A DNA stretch of 64,000 nucleotides from Pseudarthrobacter oxydans (GTDB lineage: Bacteria > Actinomycetota > Actinomycetes > Actinomycetales > Micrococcaceae), in contig NZ_JABTYH010000012.1 of assembly GCF_013314975.1 (NCBI RefSeq), forward strand, positions 1 through 64,000, read 5' to 3'. How positions within the stretch are numbered: the stretch's first letter is position 1; every line of letters begins with the position of its first letter. Made by a program: the position numbers and the translations under genes. The notes under the pieces are model-generated. The model was not told where the DNA came from. It saw only the letters and a program-made list of their open reading frames with translations, and ran no database searches. Below, one piece after another: positions 25,425 through 34,417 of the stretch.

Positions 25425-27518
25425 ATGAGCTATGTTCTCGCCATTGACGTGGGAACCAGCTTCACAGCTGCTGCCATCGCCCGTTTTGACCAGGGAGCTT
25501 CCTCTCCCGAGTGCCTGCCGCTGGGACTCCGTGGAACCTCGGTACCCTCTGTTCTTTTTTACCCCGACAACGGACCCGTCCTGGTGGGGGAAGCCGCGGA
25601 ACGCCGCGGCCTGGATTCCCCCGGGCGGGTCGTGCGGGAATTCAAGAGGCGCATTGGCGACGCCGTGCCGATCTCCGCGGGCACGCTGTCCCTGGCCGCC
25701 GAGGACGTGTTCGCCACCATGGCCCGCTGGGTGGCAGACCGCGCGGAAGAACGCCAGGGGGCGCCGCCGTCGGAAATCATCCTGACGTACCCCGCTGCCT
25801 GGGGCTTCCACCGCACATCCCTCATCAAGGACGCCCTCGCCGCCAAGGGGCTCCACAACGTCACACTGCTGACGGAACCGGAAGCCGCGGCCCTCCATTA
25901 CGCTTCCCAGGTGCGGGTGGAGGACGGCAGCATCATCGCCGTCTACGATCTCGGCGGCGGCACCTTCGATACCGCTGTCCTCCGCAAAGAGGCCAGCAAC
26001 CGGTTTGAATTGCTCGGGAAACCGGAAGGCTTTGAACACATGGGCGGCGCCGATTTCGATGCCGCCCTTTTCCGCTTTGTGGCTGAACATACGGACGGTG
26101 GGCTGGCCCGGCTGGACCCGGCAGCCCCCGGGGTGCTCGCCGCGCTTTCCCGGCTGCGGCGGGAGTGTGTGGAGGCCAAGGAAGCGCTCTCCAGCGACAG
26201 CGAAGCCAACATCTCCGTGCTCCTGCCCGGCATCCAGCAGCAAATACGCCTGGTCCGTCCCGAATTCGAGTCACTGATCGAAGACCCCGTCCGGGACACC
26301 GTGGATGCCCTCGAACAATCGCTGGGCCAGCTGGGGCTGGAGCCGGCTGACCTCTCCGCCGTGCTGCTGATTGGCGGGTCCTCAAGGATTCCCCTTGTTG
26401 CACAGCTGATCTCGGAGCAGCTTGACCGTCCCATCGCCGTCGACGCCGATCCCAAGTCCTCCATCTGCATGGGCGCAGCCGTATCCGCGGTGCTGGGCCG
26501 GGCGGCTCTGGCTGCTGCCGCCGCAGCGGAATCGAGTCCGGCCGAAGCTCCCGGTGAGGCTGTTTCCAGCCCCGCCGCGGATGGTGCAGCGCCGCTGCGG
26601 CTGGCCAGCTGGTCCCGGAACCCCACGCCCGCCCCGCAATCCCTGGCGGCAGCAGCCCTCAGCCAGGGCAATGGTGACAAGGGCGGAGCGCATGCGCCGA
26701 AGCCCCGGGTGCGGCTTACTGCCGTGGCGGCCACCGCGGTCCTGTTCACTGTCCTCACCGCCACGGCCGCCCAGAGCCCGGCAGGATTCAACAGCCTGAC
26801 CTCCGTGTTCGTCCCGCCGGCCGGGGCCTCCAATGATCGCGGGGCCGTGCCCGCCACCGGTGCCGCCGGGGGCGGCAATGGTGCCGGTCCAGCGGCAGGG
26901 GCCGCGGGAGACATCCAGGTCCCGGTGGCGGGCATCGATTCCGGCATGGAGCGGGCCGCTGCCTCCCAGGCACCTGGCCCCGTGCCGGACGGGAAGCCGA
27001 ACGGCCAGGTAGCGTCCATCCGGGCCATCGAGAAGGGCGCCTCCGAAGGGCCCTCCGCCAGCGCAGTCACGGCAGGTGAGGCCACCGGCACCACTGCGCC
27101 AGGGGATACGGCGACTACTGGCACAGCCACGCCGACCACTGACGGGGCGACCCCCACCGTTGATCCAACGACGACAGAAGCCCCGGAACCGGTCACGTCC
27201 AGCCCTTCGCCCACGCCATCCGGCAGCGGGTCCGGGACGCCGGCCCCTTCCACAACGGCAGCGAGCCCAGGGACCAGCACGGCGGAGCCTACCCGCTTCA
27301 CAAGCACGGCGGAGCCCACATCCACGGACACGGAAGCTACGCCCACATCCGTCGGTTCGCCTTCACCAACGGTCCAGGTATCCGCGTCACCCACAGGCAC
27401 GGGCGGGTTTACGCCCCTGGCACAGGAACCCACGGGCTCCGGCTCCACCGGCACAGCGACGGCCACTTCCACGGACACCGGCACCGCCACCGCCACGACG
27501 ACGATCCCGGCGGCCTGA
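25425..27518 (+). CDS. Membrane-anchored Hsp70-like ATPase
   Basis: A 697-residue protein. Residues about 1-360 are an actin/Hsp70-type ATPase: phosphate-1 motif AIDVGTSFTAAAI, connect-1/phosphate-2 VYDLGGGTFDTAV and the adenosine motif LLIGGSSRIPLV. There is no substrate-binding domain. After a linker a single hydrophobic segment (about residues 429-449, LTAVAATAVLFTVLTATAA) would span the membrane. The last 250 residues are rich in Thr, Pro, Ser and Gly and would lie outside. It is therefore not a DnaK but a signalling or scaffold ATPase. The start is the ATG following GAGGT. The next gene, a LuxR regulator, begins two bases after the stop. It is inferred to sense or relay envelope state to the operon's GTPases. 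Confidence 0.85.
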   Translation: MSYVLAIDVGTSFTAAAIARFDQGASSPECLPLGLRGTSVPSVLFYPDNGPVLVGEAAERRGLDSPGRVVREFKRRIGDAVPISAGTLSLAAEDVFATMARWVADRAEERQGAPPSEIILTYPAAWGFHRTSLIKDALAAKGLHNVTLLTEPEAAALHYASQVRVEDGSIIAVYDLGGGTFDTAVLRKEASNRFELLGKPEGFEHMGGADFDAALFRFVAEHTDGGLARLDPAAPGVLAALSRLRRECVEAKEALSSDSEANISVLLPGIQQQIRLVRPEFESLIEDPVRDTVDALEQSLGQLGLEPADLSAVLLIGGSSRIPLVAQLISEQLDRPIAVDADPKSSICMGAAVSAVLGRAALAAAAAAESSPAEAPGEAVSSPAADGAAPLRLASWSRNPTPAPQSLAAAALSQGNGDKGGAHAPKPRVRLTAVAATAVLFTVLTATAAQSPAGFNSLTSVFVPPAGASNDRGAVPATGAAGGGNGAGPAAGAAGDIQVPVAGIDSGMERAAASQAPGPVPDGKPNGQVASIRAIEKGASEGPSASAVTAGEATGTTAPGDTATTGTATPTTDGATPTVDPTTTEAPEPVTSSPSPTPSGSGSGTPAPSTTAASPGTSTAEPTRFTSTAEPTSTDTEATPTSVGSPSPTVQVSASPTGTGGFTPLAQEPTGSGSTGTATATSTDTGTATATTTIPAA

Positions 27519-27519
27519 C

Positions 27520-29601
27520 ATGGTCAGCTACCAGCCGCACACGCAGAAGACGGCATTCCGCCATCCCGAGCCGGACCACCAGGGGACGTCACTGCAGAGC
27601 GCGGAACTCATGGCAAGCCAGCTCAAGGGTGAGAACGCAGCAGTCCGGGAGCTGCTGCTGGCGTTGTCCGTAGGTTTCGCCCTGCCGGGACCCCTGCCGT
27701 CAGACCTGCAGCGCAAGATCGACGGAAACGGGGTGGAGAGCCTGGACGCCCTGGTGCACAGGGCAGAGTCGTCAGGCCTGCTGACCCCGGACGGCGCGGT
27801 GGTCGGCCCGGCCCGCCACGCGCTGCTCGCCGTCGCCCCCACCACCAAGGTGCATGCGCTCCAGCGGGAGCTGGTGGGCGTGTACGCGGCCAACGGCCAG
27901 CCGCTGGGGGATCTCGCCCGGGAACTGGCACGCGCCGGACTCGCCGATCCAAGGGTGGCAGCCGAGCTGGAGCAGGCGGCGGACAAGGCGCTGGAGCGCG
28001 ATCCCGGGCTGGCGTACCAGCTCTACGATGAGGCCCTGCTGGCGGGCACGGACGAGAAAGCCACAGCGGCCCGGCGTGCCCAGGCCGCGGCGGCCAACGG
28101 CGACCTGGACACGGCCACCCGCATTGTTGACACCCTGTTGGGGCAGGACGGTCCACCGGACGTCCGCCGGGCCGCGGACGTGGCAGCCGCGGTGTGGGCC
28201 CAGCGGGGCATGATCGCCCGCGGAGCCGATGTCTACAGCTGGCTGGGCCCCTCCCGCATAGGCCAATCCGCGCCCCTTGCCGCCGTCACCCTGATCGGCT
28301 GTGGCGACCTGTCCGGTGCGGAGAACATGTTCGGGGCCGATGCACCCCCTTCGTCCCCCACGCTGCTTGCCGCCACCCTCGCCCACCTCGGAAAAGGCAT
28401 CCTCCAGTCGCTGGAGGGAGATCCGCACCAGGGACTCCAGACCCTGATCCACGCCTCGGACATGCTGAACGCGGCGGGTGCCGCGCTTCCCCTGCCGGAG
28501 ACTCCGGCGGCGCTGGCGGCACTGGTGGCGCTGCACAGCGGGGAACCGAACCTGGCGGAAACAATCTGCCGGTTCGCGGCCGCCGCCGGGCAGGGAGGCG
28601 ATACCGCCCAACCGCGCCTCTTCCTGCTGCAGGCGTGGTCGGCGATGATGCAGGACAGGCTTGAGGACGCACGGCTCGCCATCAATGAGGCATCCAAAGC
28701 GAACCACTGGCCGCTGGTGCCGCGCGACGAGTTCCTCTGTTCGGCCCTGGAAGTGGCCCTTGCCCGGCGCAACGGCGATTTCCCCGAGCTCATCAAGGCC
28801 TGGGAACGGGCGCGCGAAGCGACGCTCCACACAGCAGTGGACCTGTACAGCCTGCTGCCCTGGGGGGAGCTGATGATCGCAGCCGCCCGCCTTCGGGAGG
28901 GCCGCAGGGTTGCCCCGTACCTCACGGACGCATGGGGCCTCCTGGAGCGCCTGGGCAATCCGCCGCTGTGGGCTGTGCCGCTGCACTGGGCTGCAGTCCA
29001 GGCTGCCCTGCTGAACGAAAGCCCCGCTGACCTGGCCCCGCACGCAGCAGCGCTCGCCCGGGCCGCAGGGCAAAGCCACTTGGCAGCCGTCCTCGCGGCG
29101 GCCGGCAAAGCCTGGGTAACCGTTTTGGCCGAGAGGTTCCGTCCTGATGACGTCGAGGCGGCGGCACGGGGCCTGGGGCTGGTGGGCATGCCCTGGGAGG
29201 GAGCACGGCTTGCCGGCCACGCCGCCGCCCGGGCGGACGAGCGCAAGGACATGGTGCGCCTGCTCTCCTGCGCCCGGGAACTCCACCCACAGGCCAGTTC
29301 GGCGGGCCCGGGGGGTCCGGCATCATCCGAGGCCCGCAATGCTCCCCCCACCGAGGCAGGTAATGGCATGCAACCAGACGGCGCAGGGCTGAGCGAGCGG
29401 GAAAAGGAAGTGGCCCGGCTGGTGCTCGACGGCAAGACCTACCGGGAAATTGGCGAGGCCATCTACATTTCGCCGCGCACCGCCGAGCACCACATTGCCC
29501 GGATGCGGCGCAGGCTTGGTGCGGAAAACCGCTCGGACCTGATGGCCAAGCTGCGCCTTGCGCTGGGCCCGGACAGCCAGGCCCATGACCCGTCCCCCTA
29601 A
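27520..29601 (+). CDS. LuxR-type regulator with long helical N-terminal domain
   Basis: A 693-residue protein. The C-terminal 70 residues are a LuxR/GerE helix-turn-helix (LSEREKEVARLVLDGKTYRE, then ISPRTAEHHIARMRRRLG). The remaining 600 residues are Ala/Leu-rich and helical, resembling TPR-like arrays. I see no Walker A motif, unlike MalT-type LAL regulators. Position and size recall mycobacterial IniR, the LuxR-type activator of iniBAC, so control of the IniB-IniA-IniC-like genes downstream is inferred. The start abuts the Hsp70 stop (TGACATG); an alternative ATG lies 30 codons later. A Ser/Gly-rich hinge precedes the DNA-binding domain. Confidence 0.8.
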   Translation: MVSYQPHTQKTAFRHPEPDHQGTSLQSAELMASQLKGENAAVRELLLALSVGFALPGPLPSDLQRKIDGNGVESLDALVHRAESSGLLTPDGAVVGPARHALLAVAPTTKVHALQRELVGVYAANGQPLGDLARELARAGLADPRVAAELEQAADKALERDPGLAYQLYDEALLAGTDEKATAARRAQAAAANGDLDTATRIVDTLLGQDGPPDVRRAADVAAAVWAQRGMIARGADVYSWLGPSRIGQSAPLAAVTLIGCGDLSGAENMFGADAPPSSPTLLAATLAHLGKGILQSLEGDPHQGLQTLIHASDMLNAAGAALPLPETPAALAALVALHSGEPNLAETICRFAAAAGQGGDTAQPRLFLLQAWSAMMQDRLEDARLAINEASKANHWPLVPRDEFLCSALEVALARRNGDFPELIKAWERAREATLHTAVDLYSLLPWGELMIAAARLREGRRVAPYLTDAWGLLERLGNPPLWAVPLHWAAVQAALLNESPADLAPHAAALARAAGQSHLAAVLAAAGKAWVTVLAERFRPDDVEAAARGLGLVGMPWEGARLAGHAAARADERKDMVRLLSCARELHPQASSAGPGGPASSEARNAPPTEAGNGMQPDGAGLSEREKEVARLVLDGKTYREIGEAIYISPRTAEHHIARMRRRLGAENRSDLMAKLRLALGPDSQAHDPSP

Positions 29602-29677
29602 CACCCCTAACGGGGACGTCCGCGGTTCCCCACCAGGGGCGCCGCCGGTAAGGGGGACCGGCCCGATGCCGGTTCCC
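29591..29677 (+). promoter_or_regulatory. Hairpins between the LuxR-type gene and the IniB-like gene
   Basis: CGTCCCC (29591-29597) can pair with GGGGACG (29612-29618) just at the LuxR stop. GGGACCGGC (29654-29662) can pair with GCCGGTTCCC (29668-29677) with one bulge. One of these may be a partial terminator or a regulator site for the ini-like genes. No convincing -10/-35 pair was found in this 149-bp gap. Confidence 0.3.
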
Positions 29678-29750
29678 TGCAGGAACAATAGGTTTGATCC
29701 AAGGCATCAGGGCCGGCGCACCGAAATGAAAACGATCTGAGGACCAGCAC

Positions 29751-30500
29751 ATGACAGTCGCAAAGGAAGTGGTCCAGTTCCTGATGGACATCTTCGGAGA
29801 CCGCCAGGCGGCCCAGGACTTCCTGGATGATCCCGAAGGCGTCCTGGAGCAGCACGGCCTGGCCGGTGTCAGCTCCGCAGATGTTGACGCCGCCATGCCG
29901 GTTGTCCTGGACTACGCGCCCCTGAGCGTCACGGCTCCCGCCGTTGACCGGCATCTAAGCGCCGGCGCCGGCACTGGCCACGCCGGGAGTGGCTGGAGCC
30001 CGTTTCCTTCCGGCGGAGGCCACGACGACGACCATGGACTTGCAGTGGAGCAGCTCACCCATGTCGTGGCCAGCTACTCCTTCCCTTCCACGCCGGATGA
30101 CCGCGGCGCCGCCATGGCGGACCAATCCCCGGCCCCCAACATCTGGGCCGACGGGGACGTGGAGCAATGGTTCGACAACGACTCCGTGCCTGCCTTCGGC
30201 GACCCCGCCATAGGCGCCGGAACCGGGATGGGTTTCGCTGACATCCGGATCGACGGCCTCTTCGACCTTGACGCGGACAGCGAAACCGCGACGGCAGGTG
30301 CACACGGAACCGTCCTCCCGGCCACCTTGATCGACGGATCCTTCACCGAAGAGCAGCAGGCATTCGTCGAGGTGGATGTGGATCCCGCCGGTGCGGGGCT
30401 CGAGTTCACGGAGGACGACGCCGCAACCATTGACATCGACAATGACATCGACGACGCTGGCGCTGGGGAGGCGGCAGACTCCATGGACTTTGGTGCCTAG
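29751..30500 (+). CDS. IniB N-terminal domain protein, acidic
   Basis: A 249-residue protein. Residues about 4-50 match the IniB N-terminal domain (VVQFLMDIFGDRQAAQDFLD, then DPEGVLEQHGL). The rest is low-complexity and strongly acidic, rich in Asp, Glu, Ala and Gly, and ends with an Asp-rich stretch (ATIDIDNDIDD). Mycobacterial IniB is glycine-rich; this one is acidic instead. IniB has no enzymatic role and is thought to be a partner of the ini GTPases. It precedes the IniA-like gene by 54 bases. No signal peptide is seen. Confidence 0.8.
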   Translation: MTVAKEVVQFLMDIFGDRQAAQDFLDDPEGVLEQHGLAGVSSADVDAAMPVVLDYAPLSVTAPAVDRHLSAGAGTGHAGSGWSPFPSGGGHDDDHGLAVEQLTHVVASYSFPSTPDDRGAAMADQSPAPNIWADGDVEQWFDNDSVPAFGDPAIGAGTGMGFADIRIDGLFDLDADSETATAGAHGTVLPATLIDGSFTEEQQAFVEVDVDPAGAGLEFTEDDAATIDIDNDIDDAGAGEAADSMDFGA

Positions 30501-30554
30501 CAGCCGGACCCCGGTCCCGGAACGATCTTTGAGGCGTAGTACAGAGGACAGGCT

Positions 30555-32438
30555 GTGGCAGAAGCAGGACCGGCACACCCAGCAACTCCGGTGACGGCCG
30601 GCCAGCTGATCCAGCTTGTGGAACACGGACTCCAGCTCGTGGGCACCGGCGACCGGGAGGACCTCCGGAAACGCCTTGACCTGGCATTGGGGCGGCTGAG
30701 GGATCCGAGCATCCGGGTCATCGTGGTGGGGGAGTTCAAACAGGGCAAAAGCAAATTCATCAACGCCCTGGTGGGTGCGCCGGCCTGCCCCGTCGACGAC
30801 GACGTTGCCACGTCCGTTCCCACGGTTGTCCGCTACGGGGACCCTGCCTCGGCAACGATCCTGGTCCCCACCTCTACTGCGGACGCCGGCGACGACGGTG
30901 GTGTTGACCGCCAGCCGATTCCCGTCGCCGACCTGCCGGCTTATGTTTCCGAACAGGGTAATCCCGGCAACAGCAAGAAGCTCCTGGCCGCCGAGGTATG
31001 CCTGCCCCGCAGGATCCTTGCCGGCGGGCTCATCGTCATCGATTCGCCCGGGGTGGGGGGCCTCGGGTCCGCGCACACCCTGGCCACCCTCACGGCCCTG
31101 CCCACCGCCGATGCGATGCTCTTGGTCTCGGACGCCTCCCAGGAATACACCGAACCGGAGCTGCGCTTCCTGCGGCAGGCGATGCGGATTACCCCGAACG
31201 TTGTGGGCGTGCTGACCAAGACCGACCTCTACCCGGACTGGCGGCGGGTGGAAGAGATGGACCGCTCCCACCTCGGAAACGTAGCGCCCGGGATTCCGCT
31301 GTTTCCCGTTTCCTCCGACCTCCGCCTGGAGGCAGCACGCCTGCAGGACAGTGAGCTGAATGAGGAATCCGGCTTCCCCGCACTGGTTGCCCACCTCCGC
31401 AGCGGAATCGTGGAAGGGGCACAGCGCCTCCAGGGCCGCTCCGTGAGCCAGGACCTGCTCGCCGTTACCGAGAACCTGCGCCTCTCGCTGCAATCGGAGC
31501 TTGAAGCCCTCGAAAACCCCGGCGGCACACCCCGGATGATTTTGGAGCTGGAGGCGGCCCGGGCTGAGGCTGACGACCTTCGGAAACGGTCTGCGCGCTG
31601 GCAGGTCACCCTGAGCGATGGCATCAGCGACCTCATCGCCGATATGGAGTACGACCTCCGCAACCGGCTCCGCCACATCCAGCGGGAGGCTGAAGCCGCC
31701 ATCGACCAGGAGGACCCGGGACCGGCCTGGGCCGATTTTTCCAAGTGGCTGGAAGTGTCCACCGCGGCTGCCATCTCTGAGACCTTCGTCCTCACCAGTG
31801 AGCGGGCGCAGTGGCTGGCCGGGCAGGTGGCTGACCATTTCGCCGCGGACGTAGTCCCCTTGCCGGTGATGCAGGTGTCCCATTCCGCCGACGTGCTGGA
31901 TCCCGTGGACGCGATGCCGGGCATGGACGCCGGGCACGTCAACCCCGTGCAGAAAGTGCTGATCGGCATGCGGGGCTCCTACGGAGGGGTGCTCATGTTC
32001 GGGCTCCTGACCGGCATTTTCGGGATGGCGCTGATCAACCCGCTCTCCCTGGGCGCCGGTCTCCTGCTGGGACGCAAGGCCTACCGGGAGGACAAGGAGG
32101 CGCGGCTCAAGCGCCGGCAGGGGGAGGCCAAGGCCCTCGTCAGGCGGCAGCTCGATGACGTGACCTTCCAGGTGGGCAAGCAACTGAAGGACCGCCTGCG
32201 GCTGGTGCAGCGCGCCATCCGCGACCACTTCAACGAGATAGCGGATGAGCACCACCGTTCCCTGGCGGACTCGGTGTCCGCTGCCCAGAAAGCCGCCAAT
32301 ACCTACGCCCTGGAAAGGGACGCCCGCATCAGGGACATCAAGGCCGAGCTCAAGAAGGTGGATGCACTCCACCGGGCCGCGCAGGCCGTTGCCGCCGAGG
32401 TATCCGGAACCATGATGCCCGCGGGCGGTCCACGATGA
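30555..32438 (+). CDS. Dynamin-like GTPase, IniA-type
   Basis: A 627-residue dynamin-family GTPase. G1 is GEFKQGKSKF (about residue 59), switch Thr residues lie in DDVATSVPTVVR, G3 is DSPGVGG (about 162) and G4 is LTKTDLY (about 219). Long helical regions follow. A hydrophobic stretch VLMFGLLTGIFGMALINPLS (about 479-498) would insert into or pass the membrane, and a basic coiled-coil end completes it. Mycobacterial IniA of this type bends and cuts membranes. A GTG start is used. The stop overlaps the IniC-like start by four bases, so the two GTPases are made together and probably form a pair. Confidence 0.87.
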   Translation: MAEAGPAHPATPVTAGQLIQLVEHGLQLVGTGDREDLRKRLDLALGRLRDPSIRVIVVGEFKQGKSKFINALVGAPACPVDDDVATSVPTVVRYGDPASATILVPTSTADAGDDGGVDRQPIPVADLPAYVSEQGNPGNSKKLLAAEVCLPRRILAGGLIVIDSPGVGGLGSAHTLATLTALPTADAMLLVSDASQEYTEPELRFLRQAMRITPNVVGVLTKTDLYPDWRRVEEMDRSHLGNVAPGIPLFPVSSDLRLEAARLQDSELNEESGFPALVAHLRSGIVEGAQRLQGRSVSQDLLAVTENLRLSLQSELEALENPGGTPRMILELEAARAEADDLRKRSARWQVTLSDGISDLIADMEYDLRNRLRHIQREAEAAIDQEDPGPAWADFSKWLEVSTAAAISETFVLTSERAQWLAGQVADHFAADVVPLPVMQVSHSADVLDPVDAMPGMDAGHVNPVQKVLIGMRGSYGGVLMFGLLTGIFGMALINPLSLGAGLLLGRKAYREDKEARLKRRQGEAKALVRRQLDDVTFQVGKQLKDRLRLVQRAIRDHFNEIADEHHRSLADSVSAAQKAANTYALERDARIRDIKAELKKVDALHRAAQAVAAEVSGTMMPAGGPR

Positions 32439-33928
32439 CTGCCCCAACAATTGCCGGCGCCGCTGGCCTGGTCCAGGAGGCGCTGGAAACCTACGCGGAT
32501 GACCCGGCTTCCGTGGCCGCCCTCGAGGGTATTGCCCGGAGGCTCGCGGAGCCGTTGCGCGTGGCCATTGCGGGCATGGTCAAGGCCGGCAAGTCCACCC
32601 TGCTGAACGCGATTCTCGGCGAGGAGATAGCGCCCACGGACACGGGGGAGTGCACCCGCATCATCACCTGGTACCGGCACGGGCACACTCCCCGCATCAC
32701 CCTCCACCCCACCTCCGGCGAGCCCAGGACGCTGCCACTCAAACGCGTGGACGGCCGCCTCGTCTTCGTGCTGGGGGATGCGGACGCGGCGGACGTGGAC
32801 CGGCTGGAGGTGGAATGGCCGTCGCCGGCGCTGCTGAACATGACCCTGATCGATACCCCCGGCATCGCTTCGCTGTCCCGCGAGGTGTCTGCCCGCTCCA
32901 CCGCCTTCCTGGCCCCGGCGGATACGGAGTCGGAGGCGGACGCCATCATCTACCTGATGCGCCACATGCACGCCGCGGACGTGAGGTTCCTCGAATCCTT
33001 CCGGGACACGGAAGCGGGCCGCTCGGGAACAGTCAACGCAATCGCGGTACTCTCCAGGGCGGATGAGGTTGGTGGCGGCCGCATCGATTCGCTGCTCTCC
33101 GCGGGAGAGATCGCGGACAGGTACCGCCGTGACCACAACCTGCGGAAACTCGCCTTGGGCGTGGTGCCCGTGGCTGGGCTCCTTGCCCAGAGCGCCCGGA
33201 CCATGCGCCAGCAGGAATTCAGTGCCCTCCAGCTGCTGGCCGGACTGGACCGCGGTGACCGCGAAAAGGCACTGCTCTCAGCGGACCGGTTCCTCCGGTC
33301 CACCATCCCGGAGGGGCTGGCGGCGGAGGCCAGGGCGTCGCTGCTGGCAAGGTTTGGCCTGTTCGGGATCCGGCTCGCCGTGGTCCTCATTTCCAACGGC
33401 TTCAATGAACCCACCCCGCTGGCCCACGAGCTGGCCCGGCGCAGCGGACTGGATCCGCTGCTGGACCTGCTGGGCCGCCAGTTCCAGGCACGGGCTGAGG
33501 CCCTGAAGGCGCGTACGGCTTTGGTGGCGGTGGAGTCCCTGCTGCGCACCTCGCCCCGCCCGGGAACGGGGCCCCTGGCTGCGGCCCTGGAGCGGCTGCA
33601 GGCCAACGCGCATGAGTTCCGCGAACTGCGGTTGCTGGCCGTCCTGCGGACCACGGGCGTGCCGCTCAGCCCCGAACTGGCCGCGGAGGCGGAGGGCCTG
33701 ATCGGCGGCCGGGGCGCTGCGGCGCATGTGAGGCTGGGGCTGGACGCGGATGCGGCGCCCAGCGACATGGCTGACGAAGCCCGCCGTTACCTGCTGCGCT
33801 GGCGCGCGGTGGCGGAGAGTCCGCTGACGGACGGGCTGGCCCTTGAGGCCTGCCGGGTTGTGGTCCGCAGCTGCGAGGGTGTGCTGGCAGAGTCGTCCGC
33901 CCGCCAGCGCCAGCGCCAACCGGCCTGA
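32435..33928 (+). CDS. Dynamin-like GTPase, IniC-type
   Basis: A 497-residue dynamin-family GTPase, the shorter partner of the preceding gene. G1 is AGMVKAGKSTLLNAI (about residue 47), the switch Thr lies in TDTGECTRI, G3 is DTPGIAS (about 146) and G4 is LSRADEV (about 207). The C-terminal half is helical, with a moderately hydrophobic FGLFGIRLAVVLISNGF (about 308-324) instead of a full transmembrane segment. Paired dynamin-like proteins in which only one has a membrane segment are common in bacteria. It ends the five-gene operon and is followed by a hairpin and a convergent gene. Confidence 0.87.
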   Translation: MTAPTIAGAAGLVQEALETYADDPASVAALEGIARRLAEPLRVAIAGMVKAGKSTLLNAILGEEIAPTDTGECTRIITWYRHGHTPRITLHPTSGEPRTLPLKRVDGRLVFVLGDADAADVDRLEVEWPSPALLNMTLIDTPGIASLSREVSARSTAFLAPADTESEADAIIYLMRHMHAADVRFLESFRDTEAGRSGTVNAIAVLSRADEVGGGRIDSLLSAGEIADRYRRDHNLRKLALGVVPVAGLLAQSARTMRQQEFSALQLLAGLDRGDREKALLSADRFLRSTIPEGLAAEARASLLARFGLFGIRLAVVLISNGFNEPTPLAHELARRSGLDPLLDLLGRQFQARAEALKARTALVAVESLLRTSPRPGTGPLAAALERLQANAHEFRELRLLAVLRTTGVPLSPELAAEAEGLIGGRGAAAHVRLGLDADAAPSDMADEARRYLLRWRAVAESPLTDGLALEACRVVVRSCEGVLAESSARQRQRQPA

Positions 33929-33937
33929 AGGACGGCA

Positions 33938-33957
33938 GCCGGGAGTGCCCTCCCGGC
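33938..33957. terminator. Hairpin between convergent iniC-like and PLDc_N genes
   Basis: GCCGGGAG and CTCCCGGC form a perfect 8-bp stem with a TGCC loop, placed between two convergent stops. No T-run follows, so it may be a weak bidirectional terminator. Confidence 0.5.
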
Positions 33958-33963
33958 GGAGGC

Positions 33964-34356
33964 CTATTTCAATCCGTCGTTGTCGTGCTCGTCGGTCTCG
34001 TGCTTGTCTTTCCCGCCGTCGACGTCCTTTGCCTTGGCATCCAGCTCATCCTTGAGCTTCTTGAGGCGGGCGGCTTCCGCCTCCTGCCGGCGGCGGACCT
34101 CCAGGTTGCGGAGGAAGTCCGGGTCATCGTCCGGGGCGGTGGGATGGCGGTAGTCCTGCCGCTGCGGGGGAGTGCCGCGCGGCCGGCCGATCAGGAGCCA
34201 GAGGATCGCGCCCAGTACCGGCAGGACGATCATGACCACGATCCAGGCGGGTTTGGAAATTCCGCGGGTGAGGCGCCCGTCGGTCCGGATCACGTCGACG
34301 AGGCCATACACGAAGATGGCGAGGATTGCGACGGCCAAAGCCACACGGAGGAGCAT
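33964..34356 (-). CDS. PLDc_N-domain membrane protein
   Basis: A 130-residue protein with two membrane segments (VALAVAILAIFVYGLVDVI and WIVVMIVLPVLGAILWLLIG). This is the phospholipase D N-terminal (PLDc_N) two-helix module. A charged coiled-coil tail rich in Lys, Asp and Glu follows (about residues 75-130). The catalytic PLD domain is absent, as is usual for these stand-alone small proteins. The function is unknown. Confidence 0.75.
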   Translation of the reverse strand: MLLRVALAVAILAIFVYGLVDVIRTDGRLTRGISKPAWIVVMIVLPVLGAILWLLIGRPRGTPPQRQDYRHPTAPDDDPDFLRNLEVRRRQEAEAARLKKLKDELDAKAKDVDGGKDKHETDEHDNDGLK

Positions 34357-34417
34357 GCATTAAGTCTATCGTCAGGACGGGCAGGGGCCGCGGGCGGGAG
34401 GCGGCTAAACTTGAATA

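Noticed and set aside
25425..27518. DnaK chaperone.
   Set aside because: The substrate-binding domain is absent, a transmembrane helix is present, and no grpE or dnaJ adjoins.
27076..27519. Extension of the LuxR-type gene 148 codons upstream.
   Set aside because: The extra residues are Pro/Arg-rich nonsense in the shadow of the Hsp70 Thr/Pro tail; the ATG at 27520 lies just after the Hsp70 stop.
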